Positions 23,270-33,600 of a stretch of 64,000 nucleotides of DNA are shown piece after piece. The notes beneath the pieces are model-generated. The model was given only the letters and a program-made list of their open reading frames with translations. It had not been told where the DNA came from and did not search any database. Source of the stretch: Micrasema longulum (Eukaryota > Arthropoda > Insecta > Trichoptera > Brachycentridae); assembly GCA_022494885.1 (NCBI GenBank), contig JAGVSM010002364.1, positions 62,001-126,000 of the forward strand. The letters run 5' to 3'. How positions within the stretch are numbered: the first letter of the stretch is position 1; every line of letters begins with the position of its first letter. The position numbers were made by a program, and so were the translations under genes.

Positions 23270-23425
23270 TTCCCCTCTGCCAAAGATCCTCAAAACAGTG
23301 AACAAAATCTCATTAAACGGTACTGTCGATGTGTTCCTACAGCAAGGGCAAGCACTCAAGAAGCAAGCGGTGTTGTCAATCCTGACTCACGATGACACAC
23401 TTGCCATGTCCGCCTAGATTAAACC
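23270..23425 (+). repeat. Dispersed repeat, copy 1 of a pair
   Basis: Collinear with the reverse complement of 47,640-47,810. Shared words include CCAAAGATCCTCAAAACAGT, ATCTCATTAAACGGTACTGTC, AAGCAAGCGGTGTTGTCA and CTTGCCATGTCCGCC. No frame is clearly coding in both copies. Family unknown. Confidence 0.7.
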
Positions 23426-23549
23426 ATCTTTATACCTTTTGCAAATTTAAATATATTTAAGACTGTTTAGATTTAGTATTATGTAAACTCATTGATTCCA
23501 TTCTGTTAGTGTTTACATAAGCCTGTTGATTGGTTTAAATATAAAAAAG

Positions 23550-23690
23550 ACAGCCTCGGGTAGTGGTTAGGATGCTTGACTTACGCACAAAAGGTTCGAT
23601 TCCCGGAGATAACCCAAAATTAAATGTGATTTTTCTCAAGCCTGTATGTTTTGTGCTCCGATTCACCAATAAAAATATAAATGATAAATT
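23550..23690 (+). mobile_element. tRNA-like SINE head
   Basis: GGGTAGTGGTTAGGATGCTT resembles an A box with flanks, and AAAGGTTCGATTCCCGG a B box, at tRNA-like spacing. It does not fold into a complete tRNA: the acceptor stem is absent and the sequence runs on into SINE-like body. It sits directly upstream of a SINE-1 copy, so this may be a composite or two adjacent SINEs. Confidence 0.6.
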
Positions 23691-23697
23691 ATTCGAA

Positions 23698-23865
23698 TCG
23701 GATTGTGGTCCCGTGGCTAGTGTTGCGGACTTACGGATCAGAGGTCCGTGGTTTGAACCCCACTTTACCTCAATTTGTTTTCTATTTTCTAGTAGTGAGT
23801 TATTTACAACTCGTTGAAAATGTCCACCTAAATTGAAATCTTCGGGCAAATTATAAGAACGCTTA
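23698..23865 (+). mobile_element. SINE-1, best-preserved copy
   Basis: Head: GATTGTGGTCCCGTGGCTAG (A-box region) and CAGAGGTCCGTGGTTTGAACCCC (B-box region). Body: TTCTATTTTCTAGTAGTGAG, TTATTTACAACTCGTTGAAA and AAATTGAAATCTTCGGGCAAAT, ending near ATAAGAACGC. The tRNA-like head implies RNA polymerase III transcription, and copying would rely on a partner LINE. Spurious ORFs on both strands here come from the SINE. Confidence 0.8.
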
Positions 23866-23869
23866 TATT

Positions 23870-24835
23870 TCTTTTTATTTGATAAAAGAAATAAAATAAT
23901 AACTTTCTTTTGATTGATATTGTCAATTATTATCATATTTTTTAAGCAACGATTTAAATTTTAAACAATACGGGCCTTTTTAGTTTTCAAAACAGAAAAA
24001 AAATAATGATAAATATGCTCTGAGAAATCAGAAAAACATTTCAGTCTCTTTTCCAGACAAATAAATCACGGAAGATAAAGTGATAAAAATAAGAAAAGAT
24101 AAGAGAGGGGAGATGGAAAGGTATAACACAAAACTAGGGCAGATTTACAGCTGTAGAGTATAAAAAAGGCTATATTTCCTCCTCGTCCTCAAAGTAAATG
24201 GACGCTTACAATTGTTTATCGCCCCCTATTTAAAGCTCCCATTAACGACGCAATCTCCTACACAAAGGATAAAAGATAACTAAATATGTATGATTTGATA
24301 GTATTACTCATTTTATTGTGATCTTTACGACGTAAACGCGAAGACGGTGGACGCGAAGAGTCTAATTCCGTTTTTAACACAATAAAGAGCCGGTAAAAAA
24401 TTACGCCATTTTAGGTTCATATTTCTTAACGTAATGGCCGTAAGAATAATGCTGTGTTTAGGATAATAATAGTAAATGCGACAATGGCAAATTTACAATT
24501 TACACTAAACATGACATTACACAATAGAATAATCTTAAGGAAAATTCTTGACAGCGTTATAATGTCGCTGTAAACGGAGAGTTGTAATTGAAGAATTAAA
24601 GACTTTTCGTTTATAGAGCTGTAAATGTAATCTTTATGTGTGTGTTTATAATTATGACGTTGTTCAATATATTTCTGTGATGTTTTAACTGAAATCTATG
24701 ACACACTGCATTCCAAAGATGTTAATTCACTGTTTTTTAACATTAAAACGAAGGTAAATGCCGAATACTTATTTGTAATTTCTCGTAAAGTGATGAAATT
24801 TCAACTTTCTACTGTTTAAATTACATCATCATCAT
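23870..24835. other. No gene seen; possible conserved element at 24,170-24,410
   Basis: The segment CTCCTCGTCCTCAAAGTAAATGG ... TTTATCGCCCCCTATTTAAAG ... CCCATTAACGACGCAATC and TTTACGACGTAAACGCG is less A+T-biased than its surroundings, lacks ORFs and is not repeated in the window. It could be a conserved non-coding element; only composition supports that. Confidence 0.3.
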
Positions 24836-24839
24836 ATTT

Positions 24840-24965
24840 TTTTTCCTTTCGCACCCAGTGGTGCATAGGGCACTATTTGTTAAACAAAATGCAGCGTAGT
24901 TCAATTATCCGTTACATGAACGGACTTGTTTCCACCCTAGGGAGTTATTTAAACCAAAATTTCTT
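24840..24965 (-). mobile_element. SINE-2 tail fragment
   Basis: Reverse of the SINE-2 end: TTTCGCACCCAGTGGTGCATAGGGCACT, AAAATGCAGCGTAGTTCAATTATC and CCACCCTAGGG match 11,400-11,510 reversed. A family A copy follows at once. Confidence 0.65.
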
Positions 24966-24989
24966 GGCGCGGAGAGGGGAAACATCTTT

Positions 24990-25350
24990 GAGAATTCAGC
25001 CGGTCTGCAAGCATGTGGACATACTTAAAACATTGTTGAATTAACTAACTGGTAAAAGAAGTAGTATAAAAATTGGCAAATTGTTTTCAGAAGTTGTCTA
25101 GCAGACGGATTGGTTCAGCCGGATGAATCTCACCCACATGACGAAGGTTCCAACTCTTTTAATTCACAAAAGTCAACAGATGGAAGAGTTCAGGAAATGT
25201 AAATGTTAAAATACAAGCAGAATGGTAAATGTGACACGGCATCTAAAGCAGCCACTTAAACTAGCCAATGAGAGATCAAAAGCCCTGTAAATGCCTAAAC
25301 TTCCATATTCCCTTCTTAAAGATGTTTTCCTTTTCTGTTGCAACAAATTT
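24990..25350 (-). repeat. Family A repeat, minus copy
   Basis: From CAGCCGGTCTGCAAGCATGTGG through AGAAGTTGTCTAGCAGACG, CACAAAAGTCAACAGATGG and GCAGCCACTTAAACTAGCC to TATTCCCTTCTTAAAGATG. The central GTGTGTAAAGTGGCC landmark has decayed. No family E follows, so this is a solo A segment. Confidence 0.8.
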
Positions 25351-25584
25351 TGGAATTATCTCTACTCGATTTTCTTGTTCAGGACTTTTATTCGAGAGCA
25401 GTCATCGAGTTTATTCGCCTGTACACAGATAAGATTTTGTCTACACAGAACTAACATTTTATTTTTATTTTAGAATAATCACAATAAAATTAATATTTTC
25501 CACTGGGCATTTATGTATTTGTAAGTATTGCCATCCGTTCATCTTGTTTTTAAAATCGTGAAAAAGTGAAACACATGCTTCTCC

Positions 25585-25760
25585 GGAATCGGGTTGCGGT
25601 CCCGTAGCTATTGTCGTGGACTCATGGATCAGAGGTCCGAGGTTCAAGCCCCCCTCTAACACACCTCGATTCCTATTTTCTAATGTTGAGTTAATAACTC
25701 TTTGAAAATGGCCCTCAAAATTAAAATACTTGTGTAAATCGATCATAAGAAGGAGATTTT
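25585..25760 (+). mobile_element. SINE-1 copy
   Basis: GGTTGCGGTCCCGTAGCTAT, AGAGGTCCGAGGTTCAAGCC and TCGATTCCTATTTTCTAATG line up with the copy at 23,698. A minus-strand ORF of 93 codons over this region is an artefact of the SINE. Confidence 0.75.
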
Positions 25761-25874
25761 TTTTTTAAAACAAAAAAAAAATATTGAAAAGTGAGTAGCC
25801 AAATCAAACAAAAAACTAAAAAAAGATATTTCAGTTCAAGCAATTCCTTACCATATTTACTTAATACTATTCTG

Positions 25875-26285
25875 TTTATTACAATATTTTGAGTTTGTCT
25901 AAATATTTGTAGACAAAAGACTAGGTTTCACCCCCTGAGAAGTCATTAAGATTAACAAATTACAACTGGGATGGATAACATTTTAGAGCAGGAAATATGG
26001 AAGCCAGAAAAAATTTACAGGGTTTATGATCTGTCATTGGTTGGTTTAACTGACCACTTTACATACTGTGTAACATTCACCATTTTACGTATGTTTAAAC
26101 ATCAACATTTATTCATTCTTCCATCCGTTGATTTGGTTCAAACATAGGCAAAATGCTAAATGTTACACAGTGTGTAAAGTGGTCATTTATACCAGCCAAT
26201 GACAGGTCATAAGCCCTGTAAATACCTCAACTTCCATATCCCCTTATTTTAAATTCTCTTCATCCGTTTTGTAATTTATCATTCT
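25875..26285 (+). repeat. Family A repeat, plus copy followed by a minus copy
   Basis: A plus arm (25,880-26,130, TTTTGAGTTTGTCTAAATA to TGTTTAAACATCAACATTTATTC) is followed by a minus arm (26,150-26,285, AAATGTTACACAGTGTGTAAAG to TTCCATATCCCCTT). The two arms form a fold-back structure around the family core, as at 1.3-1.8 kb and 53.7 kb. Confidence 0.8.
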
Positions 26286-26289
26286 GTTT

Positions 26290-27245
26290 ATGTTTGAACA
26301 TTTATATTACTTCAAGTCCATCTGTTGATTTTTGTAAAACACAAGATCGGAAACCTTATTGAATTCAAATTCAAGTAAATAAATTGTTTTAAATAAACAA
26401 TCTTCATATTTCATCCTTTTATACATCTCCCTCTACCGCTCGAACGTGACCAGGGTCCCAGGAGACGCGAGGAGGTATGGGAAAACAAGAGGAAGAATCG
26501 CAAAATCAGAAAGCAGCGATCCATAATCCATTTAACAGGAAAAGAAAACACGACCTGCAAACATGTCGACTTCCTTTACTCCTGGCATTAGTGTGGGTAT
26601 TTTATTTACTAAATCGTTCTCAAGAGCGTTCCAACTACCCCAAACAAACACACGTAAACCGATTACTTTAACGTAATTATCATTCTCAGAAAGGCCTCTT
26701 TAGACAGCATGATAATTTATAAGCTTTCGTTGTGAAAGGACAGCTGTTAGAAAAAATATGTATTATTTCAAGATCTTCCATTTTCTTTATTTTTGTTTCG
26801 TATTTACTCCCTAAACTTATGGCATTTAAAATTTTCGTTCTTTAGTTCAAACATAAAAAAAATATCAGTTGACGTCAAGGTTATTGACAACTTGATGCTT
26901 TGTGAAGCAGACAAACTTAGTTAGGGCTCTCAAGGGACATATGATAAAGCCCAGATAATTTATTTAACTGTGAGACAGTCGTCTACGTAGACGACTGCGT
27001 CAATTATCTTGTTATTTAAACTACCGCACATCTAGAATTTTCGATACACTTTTTAACTTAACTCAATACGCCAATAGCTTTTCTTTATTGTTTACATTCA
27101 GGTAGATTTGTACAGCTGATGACAAACAGGGCACTGTGTTTTAGTACTAGTTCAAATACAAAAATATACTGAAGGTAACAGTGTGTTTTTACTGGCCTGA
27201 AGAAAAAATATCTACGTTCCGTAGCTGGTAAACATTCAATCCGAG
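26290..27245. other. No supported gene
   Basis: An ORF at 26,477-26,671 (64 codons, MGKQEEESQNQ start and a short hydrophobic stretch) lies in a slightly G+C-richer patch but has no homologous look and no splice context. A perfect palindrome lies at 26,976-26,997. Confidence 0.4.
26976..26997. repeat. Perfect 22-bp palindrome
   Basis: Two 11-base halves meet at the centre TACGTA: CAGTCGTCTAC is followed directly by its reverse complement. No spacer is present. It could be a protein-binding dyad or a chance product of an inverted duplication. Confidence 0.7.
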
Positions 27246-27249
27246 TCTA

Positions 27250-27625
27250 AGTGGATGAAACATAAAGTTCTGTGTGTGAAATAGAATCAGAACCCTGGAC
27301 GAGTGTTTTCAAATTGATGGCTAGGTGAAAATTATCTCAAAGTGAATATGGTAATTTGTTCTCCTTGTTGGGTAGTAATTAGCGGATTTGCCTACCATTC
27401 TTATGTTTCTCGGTTCAATTTATTGCTGGGTGAACGTACCTGTGGTTTTAATAGTGGCTCAACACTGCAAAAATTTATGTTTTGTTGCTGAACTTGTACC
27501 TTAGGCGTAAAACTGATTACATTACTATTTCTGTGTCAAAAATGATCCAGGTACGCTGCAAATAAAACGCTGATGCTGTACCATATGCGTCATTGGGTGT
27601 GGATGGGGAAACGATGGCTGTGATA
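27250..27625 (+). mobile_element. SINE-2, full-length-looking copy
   Basis: Head GTGTGAAATAGAATCAGAACCC, GACGAGTGTTTTCAAATTG and ATGGCTAGG are followed by the tRNA-like GGTAGTAATTAGCGGATTTG and CTCGGTTCAATTTATTGC. The tail reads CCTTAGGCGTAAAACTGATTAC, CCAGGTACGCTGCAAAT and CATTGGGTGTGGATGGGG. It gives the best view of the unit, roughly 330-370 bp. Confidence 0.75.
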
Positions 27626-27809
27626 AATACATTAACGGTATTTTTTTTGTGCTATAAAAAGATTTTTAACTTGAATATTGAACAATCTGTACTTCATAGT
27701 CCTAACGCTCCAATACTGCTTCGTAAAAAAATACAAAGTTCATGGTTTATCTCTTCATTCTTATTGTCAAAGCACCCTCCTCATTTTCATTTGTAATTCC
27801 TTCTTTTCC

Positions 27810-27990
27810 TCTTGTTCATGCAGTATCCATGCGGTTCGACCGCGAAATCATCTCCCATCCTCTATCAAAGATGTTTCTACCGTAGCTTTGTTCACGTTCA
27901 CGCTTAAAGAAACATCATCTCTCTGTTTCTCTCCCTTTATTCCTTTTTTCCCATTGAAGACCAAGATCGGCTTTTATTCATTAATAATAA
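27810..27990 (+). pseudogene. LINE ORF2 C-terminal fragment
   Basis: A plus-strand frame reads VRPRNHLPSSIKDVSTVALF and then FTLKETSSL. This fits the WNxLPxxIRxxxS...FKxxLK end of CR1-like ORF2, with R in place of the usual W. The frame closes near 28,004, next to a (TAA)n-like stretch. A minus-oriented LINE ends at the same place, so two LINE 3' ends meet tail to tail. Confidence 0.55.
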
Positions 27991-27999
27991 TAATATTTG

Positions 28000-28560
28000 A
28001 TTGATTTATATTGCGCCATTTTGGTGTAAAATCACCCCAAAGGCGCTTAACGATTGTATACTTAAACTTATATTCTAACTAAACTAAAGTGACATATTAT
28101 ATTTCCGTTTTGATCTGAACTGACTGGGACTGTCAATAATTCGTAAGTTTGAAGGTAATTTGGTTCCAGGCAGAGAAGCCGGCAACGGCAAAAGCATGAT
28201 CTTCAAATCTAGGGTTTGGGGAGCGCCGGATTTCGACAAGTTTTCCACTTCCTGAATCAATTGCTGACATAAGAGTAGGTTTTCTTTAACATGAATGTCC
28301 CCATATACAAAGGTTCGATAGGTATTTTGGAGCCATTTCATGAAGGAATTTGAAAACTGTCCAGCAAAGCTTGTTTTTTATTCTCGCTGGGCTTTTTAAC
28401 CAGTGCAAATCTCGAAGATGTTGTGAGATGTGAGAATATTTTTTTACTCCCGTAATAAGCCTTGCTGTTGCATTGAAAACAGATTGAAGTTTATTAGTTT
28501 GATATTTTGGGAGATTTGCGTATATTCCATTACAGTAATTGATTGATACTTCCATTTGTG
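28000..28560 (-). pseudogene. CR1-like LINE, ORF2 C-terminus and 3' UTR
   Basis: On the minus strand, 28,555-28,286 reads SINYCNGIYANLP, LQSVFNATARLITGV and LRDLHWLKSPARIKNKLCW. This is the post-RT region of CR1/L2-type LINEs, and is very close to 38,461-38,889. After a frameshift, the terminal motif FEDHAFAVAGFSAWNQ is readable near 28,210-28,160. The 3' UTR holds GCGCC...GGCGCTT (28,013-28,048), the same hairpin as the 38.2 kb copy. The 5' part, including the catalytic domain, is missing. Confidence 0.8.
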
Positions 28561-28619
28561 CATATCATCATTGCGCCGCCAATCCGTTGTGTTTTTTTAA
28601 AAAAAATATTAAACTTACC

Positions 28620-29365
28620 TTTTTTTTATTATCTTAAAAAAATACGTAAAATTAAAATTCACCATCAAAAGGTGAATTGTTTTATTAATTTTCTCAATTT
28701 TTAAAATTTTACAGATGATATTAGTGGCGCAACGACGATATATTAAGGTTTTTTTTACTCGCACTTGTTTAAAAGCTACAATGATATTAAAAGCACAATT
28801 TTTTTCCTTCATTGGAAGACATTACAATTCGGCAACGAGCCCGCCAATGTACAATATAAATGCAGAAAAGTATAATTAATAATAAATAAACATCGCTATG
28901 TTGAGCTATCAAGAAAACAAAAATTTCAATTGTGATCAATTCACTCAAAATTGGAATCTAATATTGGTATTAGCTTAATACCTTTTTTGCAATACCATGA
29001 GGGTATTATAGTTTGCCAGAATATTTTACAGCTTCTAAGAGTATATTATTGCCAGACCAAAAGTGTCGGTAAGTGTTTATATTTACATTTGTTATTACTG
29101 TGGATTGTGGATGGTATATTAAGTAACCTTATTTTGTTTTCTTATATTCTGATGCTTTGATATTTTTCTGCCTTCTATTTCTCAATTCTCTGGCTTTAAT
29201 TTTTTTACAGAGTTCTGTTTATTCTGGTTTCCACAAAGCGTTAAAATCGAACTATTCGTGCTTGATCAACAAATCGTTTTTCTCATAAATCTATGTTGAT
29301 ATTTGTTTGAATTAAAACTCTTTTTTAAATTTTAACCATATAATATTTAAGAAAAAAAAGGATTT
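28620..29365. other. No gene seen
   Basis: Short ORFs on both strands (28,615-28,812 and 28,951-29,160) carry no recognisable motif. Sequence is unique in the window. Confidence 0.4.
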
Positions 29366-29369
29366 AATA

Positions 29370-29510
29370 TCCACGGATCGCCTTTTGCAGACTCACGCAT
29401 CAAAAATCCATGGTTCGGATCCTACAACGACAAATTGATTACCATTTTTTTAACCCAGTTTTTTTCCAAAACCAAAATATTTAGTTAATTATAAAAACTA
29501 AATATTGGTA
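29370..29510 (+). mobile_element. SINE-1 copy, degraded
   Basis: GCAGACTCACGCATCAAAAAT, CCATGGTTCGGATCC and AAATTGATTACCATTTTTTTAAC follow the SINE-1 order. The body after TAACCCAG is poorly preserved. Confidence 0.55.
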
Positions 29511-29741
29511 TTTTTGCTTTTTAAACCAGCATTAAACAGTAAACTAAACAAAACAATGTTGGTGAACTATTAGTTGTTTTAGAAGATATTTAAATAACGA
29601 ATTTGCGAGATTTTAACAGAAAAGTTGGCCTACTATATTCATTCAAAAGAATTGTTTTTACACGACACCACTTAACCTGATGAGTAAGAATGATCATCCT
29701 GTTATTTGTTTTCAAATATGATCGGTTTGATTGAAGTAAGT

Positions 29742-30294
29742 ACCATTTATTTATTTATTTATTAACGGACATTGTCCATGTATACAATTTATAAGGTTTA
29801 AATATTACAATAAAAGAATAGTTTAAAACATCAAAATAAAAAGAAAGAAGCATTGACAAACATAAGGGACATCGAGACAAGATCTGACTATTTATTTAGT
29901 GCTCGTTTAAATCGTTGTAAACTTAAACCAAAAAAGTCCAGATCTTGTCTTGAGTTAACAATACGACAAAGGCGGGTCATTGGAGAATTTAGGCCATAGT
30001 TTGTTCTATGCTGATCGATGAACAGTACTTCATTGTTTCAATCTACGAGTCGGAATATTGAATTTTACTTGTCGCAGTAATGATGGAACATCGATTATAC
30101 CATTTAGTATGCCGAACATATATATGGAGTCATTATTAGTTCTACGTTTTCGTAGACTAGAAATATTTAACATTGACTCTATTTCAGCATAAGAATAATT
30201 ATCTCTCTCTAGTCCAAGCATCCACGCTATTTTTCGAAGCAAGCGATGTTGGACTGATTCAATGTGATTTATGCGATTGACATAGAAAAGAAAA
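29742..30294 (-). pseudogene. LINE ORF2 C-terminus and 3' UTR
   Basis: The minus-strand frame from about 30,290 reads NRINHIESVQHRLLRKIAWML, followed by RKRRTNNDSIYMFGILNGIID and LLRQVKFNIPTRRL. After a frameshift near 30,030 it continues as HRTNYGLNSPMTRLCRIVN...FKRALNK, stop near 29,895. This is the terminal domain of Jockey/I-type LINEs (LExVQxRxLR ... RR ... FxIPxRxLR ... NxxxxFKRxL). The 3' UTR ends in a (AAATA)n tail at about 29,742-29,765 next to ACGGACATTGTCC. The 5' truncation point coincides with the minisatellite at 30,295. Confidence 0.8.
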
Positions 30295-30371
30295 GTATAA
30301 TGAAAGTATAATGAAAGTATAATGAAAGTATAATGAAAGTATAATGAAAGTATAATGAAAGTATAATGAAA
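30295..30371. repeat. 11-bp minisatellite, seven perfect units
   Basis: GTATAATGAAA is repeated seven times without a mismatch, with a further related unit (AAAGTATAATG) near 30,407. The array abuts the 5' truncation point of the minus-oriented LINE. Read on the minus strand it yields a repeated HYTFIILSLYF peptide, which is an artefact of 3 x 11 bp rather than a protein domain. Confidence 0.95.
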
Positions 30372-30409
30372 TAAGAAGTAGTATAATATAATAAATATTA
30401 CCATTGAAA

Positions 30410-31395
30410 GTATAATGCTTTATTTACCTTTTAAATAAATTATGATTTTATTTTTTTTATATAGGAGTTGCATTATTTTTACCTTGCTTATAAATATACA
30501 AGGTTTATATTTCAAGAAGAGAATTTTTCTGCTATTATATTACATTATTTTAGCTAAACTTTTGGAATCAGAAAGGATATTCTAATGTGGGCTAATCAGG
30601 CACTTCTCAGCATTTGCTTGTGTAGAGAGGAAACCTCTTAAAACTCTTCAAGAGAAGCCAGCCTGTTAACAGTTGTCAACCGGCCTTCCGTTCCACTAGA
30701 AGAGTGGATGATTTTGTTTGTAAAACTTATAATCTATCAAATATTGATTAATCTTGTTTTAGTACGAGATGCGACCTGAAAAATAAATATTGACGATGGG
30801 TAGAAGTAAAATGCGTTGAGTCATTCAGCTAAACCAATTTTGAAATATCTGCTCAACTCTTAATACCTACCAATACTCGTAACTCGTTTTGCCGTTAAAT
30901 GGCTCAAAATATTTGACTCTCTAAGATCTATTATACGGCATTGCAGATTACTTTTTATAAAGCTTCCTAGCCAATTGGCATTTTTGTGTAAATATAAAAA
31001 AGTTCTGATTTAAATTCCATTAAACATTTAAAAGGCGATTATCTCAGTTCAAGTTTCTTGAGATGCATCGTTTTGCTGTCAAACGAGCGCATTACAATAC
31101 TTTACCCTTACATCTCTGATTTATCATATATAGAGTCTATATAGAATACAATACTTGATATAACATACACGTATATCTCTTATTTTTTAAAATATTGAAG
31201 TCGTATTTTGTAATAACAGACCAAATTATATGATACTTTCTACTTATCATGGAAAATAGATTAGTAAACAGCAAAAATATGAGTGAAATCATTGTTTTTT
31301 TTTTTTAAATATGATAGTATATACTCGGCTCAAAACAATACAAAGCTCAGAACACCAAATTTCTGAGTATTGCGAGTAAGGGCTTGAGAATAATG
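30410..31395. other. No gene seen
   Basis: A patch at 30,590-30,720 (CTAATGTGGGCTAATCAGGCAC, AAGAGAAGCCAGCCTG, CAACCGGCCTTCCG) is more G+C-rich but has no ORF and no family match. Confidence 0.4.
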
Positions 31396-31399
31396 TTTG

Positions 31400-31710
31400 A
31401 TTTTAAAACTAACACTGAAGTCCGAGAACAACGCAGCAGTCTCGTATATCGATCGTCTTGAGGATGTGGTAGTGGACCTGCCTTGGACATGTGCTACACA
31501 TGCCTCAGAAAAACCTAAACCCAAGTTGCCTGTTCTTCAACCTCCGGGCTCACGCCGCGCCGCACCGTCCTGGAAGGCCGTCGATGACGACCTTTCGACT
31601 TTATTCGGCGGAACTAAGGTTACTGACGTGAAAGGAGGCGATAATGCTGGCTGACGATAGCGTCTCCTGGAGGCAACTGGTAATGTCCACATGCTCCACT
31701 TAGAAGTGGA
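31400..31710 (+). pseudogene. LINE ORF2 C-terminal fragment (RTE-like)
   Basis: The ORF 31,397-31,654 is G+C-rich and CpG-rich compared with its surroundings. It reads DRLEDVVVDLPWTCA, then GSRRAAPSWKAVDDDLSTL, and after a one-base shift near 31,640 continues LADDSVSWRQLVMSTCST. This order (GHVxRMxDxRLP ... GRPxxxWxxxVxxDL ... AxDRxxWRxLV) is the C-terminal pattern of RTE-like LINE ORF2 proteins. The catalytic part is absent. An alternative would be a host exon, but no convincing splice sites frame it. Confidence 0.5.
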
Positions 31711-31870
31711 TGTGAACAAGAAGAAAAATAAGTATAACAAGACATAACAGCACCGCCATCAAAGAATTTTTTACAGTCCTTAAAGAGTTAAATATTATAT
31801 TTTTTGTGCATTCTCAAACAATATATAAGTATACGGAGGATTAAACATATGATATAACCTAACTTATAAA

Positions 31871-32001
31871 CTTGGCATAAAGTTACGCCTAGGCATTGTG
31901 GTAGAATATGGATGGAAATATGATATTTATTATAATGGTAGAATAAGAATGGTACTCTCATATCTATTCTACCACGTGCTCAGGCGTAACTTTATACCAA
32001 G
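31871..32001. repeat. Hairpin element, about 130 bp
   Basis: Arms at 31,871-31,908 and 31,965-32,001 are near-perfect reverse complements (CTTGGCATAAAGTTACGCC against GGCGTAACTTTATACCAAG, and GTGGTAGAATA against TATTCTACCAC). The loop is about 56 bp. No coding sequence; probably a small fold-back element or MITE. Confidence 0.75.
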
Positions 32002-32004
32002 TAA

Positions 32005-33160
32005 GGCCCATAGTGTTATACACATTATTCATTTATGTTTTTTTTTTTTTTTTTATACTTAAAAAAATAGAAATAATTAATTAATAACCTTGAATATAAT
32101 AAAAATATCATATGGAAACTTAACTGGTCCATTATGGATGTTTGTAAAACCCATTAAAAAGTTAAGTCTTACTTTGAATACCATAAAACTATGTAATTGT
32201 ACTGCATATTTCCTGAATAAAAGAAAAAAAAATGTAGGTTATACTGTTTAGAAATTTTGTATTTTTCTCTCTGTATATTATGTATTCTTCCACGTAAATA
32301 AAAAAAAAAGTTTTTTCTTAAGTGTCCTCTGCACGGGTTATCCTGGGATAGACACCTTATAATTCATGTTTCATATTTTATCTAATATTAAAATCAATAA
32401 GCAAATAATAAAATACAACAAACGTTTTTTTTCAACCACTTATCAATTGAATATATTCGAACGTCATGAACATTTCGTTTATTTCTTTTCAAAATTCAAC
32501 GTAGATACGACGAGAATAATTGATTTTTAGGTAACAAAATGATAATTATTGTAAATTTAAAAAGCACGTTTTTTAGTAAAAGTATGTCGTGCAATATCTT
32601 CCAAACGTGCCTTCATTATGTTTTTCCGCCTTTCGCATTCAAAGCAGACTTTAACTTTAGCACGTAGAGTATTTAATTCGATTTAAAAATACCATAAATA
32701 AATTTACTTCTCTGCTAACACAGCTTTGTATTGCAATATTTTGTAATTTATCAAAACATCATTACCATTTTCCATAAAATATATAAATAAATATTCAACA
32801 TGTTACCCTAACACATAAAAAAACCATGACCAATCAATTAAATAAATTTCTGATAAAATGGTTACTGAATTTAGGTAGAAAAAAATCGGGAAACTTACTC
32901 AAAAACATTCTTAAATAATAAATAGTAAATTTAAATATTGTCTTATTTTATGATCAATTTACTAGTAGGTAGTCATGTTATTGTTTGTTTTTGCATATAA
33001 ATGTCTGCAAAACAAAACTTAAGCCTTAAAACAGGTTGTACCTAGTTAGGCAGGCTAGACATGATCCAGAGAAATCTATTACCTAAGTATGTATGTAGTA
33101 GATTAAAAAAAAATGATATTTTTGTTAATAGACCATGATTATTACTATTTTATTTATTAT
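32005..33160. other. No gene seen
   Basis: A+T-rich with a T-run at 32,038-32,054. No repeats shared with other regions and no ORF with recognisable content. Confidence 0.45.
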
Positions 33161-33164
33161 TATT

Positions 33165-33260
33165 TTCCCATTCCACACCAAGTGATGCATATAATCCTGC
33201 ATTAATATGCAAATTGCAGCGAATCGAGATCATTTTTGTTACATAAAAGGTTTCTATTCT
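33165..33260 (-). mobile_element. SINE-2 tail fragment
   Basis: CCCATTCCACACCAAGTGATGCATA, AAATTGCAGCGAATCGAGATCATTTTTGTTACAT is the reverse of the SINE-2 tail (CTATGCACCACTGAGTGCGG preceded by GATCAAAATACGCTGCA). Confidence 0.6.
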
Positions 33261-33289
33261 ATTGACGTAATCTTTCTAGAATCTTAACC

Positions 33290-33600
33290 TTATTTTGTTA
33301 AACCGTACTATGCCTCGAGTATTGCAAGTTCATTTAACTTCTTGACACCGGATTCTGCCCCTTAGGGTCTTCCCTGCGATTGCCCTTAGTACTTTAATCC
33401 CTGACGTTCTGAGCAGTTTTTCACTTTATATTTTGTTCTTACCGTATGTCTTCGGTCTACCATAATTCGTCTGACACACATTTTGTATATCCGAATCGTG
33501 ATTCCAATCCACATACGTTGATCGTGTCATATAATATTTCTTAGGCATCCAGATGATACCAAAGCTCGTTTGTTTTCTCACTTTCGATTATAGAAAGCTA
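33290..33600 (-). pseudogene. RTE-like LINE, C-terminal RT remnant
   Basis: On the minus strand, 33,560-33,465 matches the plus-strand segment 20,998-21,095 (CATCTGGATGCCTAAGAAAT, GATTCGGATATACAAAATGTG). Further along it reads LLRTSGIKVLRAIAGKTLRG and RIRCQEVK, fitting the post-RT motif of RTE-like LINEs (LRxIxGKTxRDRIRNxxI). Together the two copies reconstruct one decayed LINE family. Stops interrupt both. Confidence 0.6.

Noticed and set aside
23535..23936. 133-codon minus-strand ORF as a gene
   Set aside because: It lies over a tRNA-like SINE head and a SINE-1 copy; the reading frame is a by-product of the SINE sequence.
26477..26671. ORF of 64 codons with a hydrophobic stretch as a secreted or membrane peptide
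   Set aside because: No signal-peptide-like start, no homology recognised and no supporting context.
30030..30404. Repetitive hydrophobic N-terminus of the 124-codon minus-strand ORF as a membrane protein
   Set aside because: The repeated peptide is the 11-bp minisatellite in translation; only the part beyond it is LINE-derived.
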